Assembly: GCA_000621185.1 (NCBI GenBank)
Contig: KK211223.1
Span: forward strand, 534,076 to 598,075
Direction of reading: 5' to 3'
Length of the DNA: 64,000 nucleotides
Origin: Franconibacter pulveris DSM 19144
GTDB taxonomy: Bacteria; Pseudomonadota; Gammaproteobacteria; Enterobacterales; Enterobacteriaceae
Below, one piece after another: positions 63,710-64,000 of this stretch (within the stretch, counting starts at the first letter, position 1; each line of letters opens with the position of its first letter). Made by a program: the position numbers and the translations under genes. The notes under the pieces are model-generated. The model had not been told where the DNA came from and did not search any database. It saw nothing but the letters and a program-made list of their open reading frames with translations.

Positions 63710-63737
63710 TTGACTCTGAAAGAGGAAAGCGTAATAT
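63710..63737 (+). promoter_or_regulatory. rRNA operon promoter P2
   Basis: TTGACT and TAATAT lie 16 bp apart, with a short GC-rich discriminator. It lies 108 bp after P1, the usual P1-P2 spacing. Confidence 0.88.
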
Positions 63738-63937
63738 ACGCCACCTCGCGACAGCAGGCTGAACGCCGCGTCGCACTGCTCTTTAACAATTTATCAGACA
63801 ATCTGTGTGGGCACTCAGATGGACTGGATTCTTAACGTCGCAAGACGAAAAATGAATACCAAGTCTCAACGAGTGAACACGTAATTCATTACGAAGTTCT
63901 TTTCTTTAGAAATAAAGAAACATTGAGCATCAAACTT
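63738..63937 (+). other. rRNA leader with boxA antitermination site
   Basis: The leader contains boxA (TGCTCTTTAACAA) at 63777-63789, bound by NusB/S10 to make polymerase resist Rho. Downstream sequence before 16S would pair with sequence beyond the 3' end of 16S for RNase III processing. No protein gene is present. Confidence 0.9.
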
Positions 63938-64000
63938 TAATTGAAGAGTTTGATCATGGCTCAGATTGAACGCTGGCGGCAGGCCTAACACATGCAAGTC
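63938..64000 (+). rRNA. rrs: 16S ribosomal RNA, 5' end only
   Basis: TTGAAGAGTTTGATCATGGC is the universal start of enterobacterial 16S rRNA (it contains the 27F site), and the first 60-odd bases match E. coli. The mature 5' end was placed by alignment to E. coli and may be off by a base or two. The operon after gmhB corresponds in place to E. coli rrnH. Confidence 0.97.

Overview
The window is ordinary chromosomal DNA from a member of the Enterobacteriaceae. Nearly every gene has a close Escherichia coli K-12 counterpart, in the order of the E. coli region running from gluQ/dksA to rrnH (about minute 3.3 to 5). High GC, a GH19 chitinase between accA and ldcC, a small cytochrome c behind tilS, and no cdaR between degP and yaeH fit a Cronobacter/Enterobacter-like genus better than E. 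coli. The genus is an inference from gene content and was not tested by any search.

Layout. 1-5000: gluQ (cut by the window edge), dksA, sfsA and thpR on the minus strand, then hrpB. 5100-13900: mrcB (PBP1b), then the Fur-type fhuACDB ferrichrome operon. 13900-19450: hemL, clcA, erpA, yadS, btuF, mtnN. 19500-27650: dgt and degP (sigma-E promoter) on the plus strand; yaeH, dapD, glnD and map on the minus strand. 27650-47650: a long plus-strand run for translation and envelope growth: rpsB-tsf, pyrH, frr, dxr, uppS, cdsA, rseP, bamA, skp, lpxD, fabZ, lpxA, lpxB, rnhB, dnaE, accA. 47800-54000: chitinase, ldcC, a VOC-fold protein, tilS, cytochrome c. 54000-62800: rof, yaeP, yaeQ, arfB, nlpE, yaeF, proS, trmO, rcsF, metQ, metI, metN. 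62986 to the end: gmhB and the promoters, leader and first bases of a 16S rRNA gene.

How the genes work together. The central run joins translation (S2, EF-Ts, ribosome recycling) with envelope building: UMP kinase, MEP isoprenoids, undecaprenyl diphosphate, CDP-diacylglycerol, lipid A (LpxD, LpxA, LpxB), fatty acids (FabZ, AccA), BAM assembly, the Skp chaperone and the RseP protease of the sigma-E response. DegP, NlpE and RcsF add three envelope-stress functions. Nutrient uptake is represented by FhuACDB, BtuF and MetNIQ, the last behind a MetJ-type operator.

Novelty. I found no undescribed multi-gene system. The best leads are small: a 27-bp duplication of the dnaE 3' end enclosing a REP-like palindrome just before accA; a promoter-hairpin-terminator unit between dxr and uppS that would make an RNA of about 60 nt; the chitinase insertion; the tilS-coupled cytochrome c; and several strong hairpins inside the envelope operon. 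No CRISPR array, tRNA gene, prophage or insertion sequence was seen.
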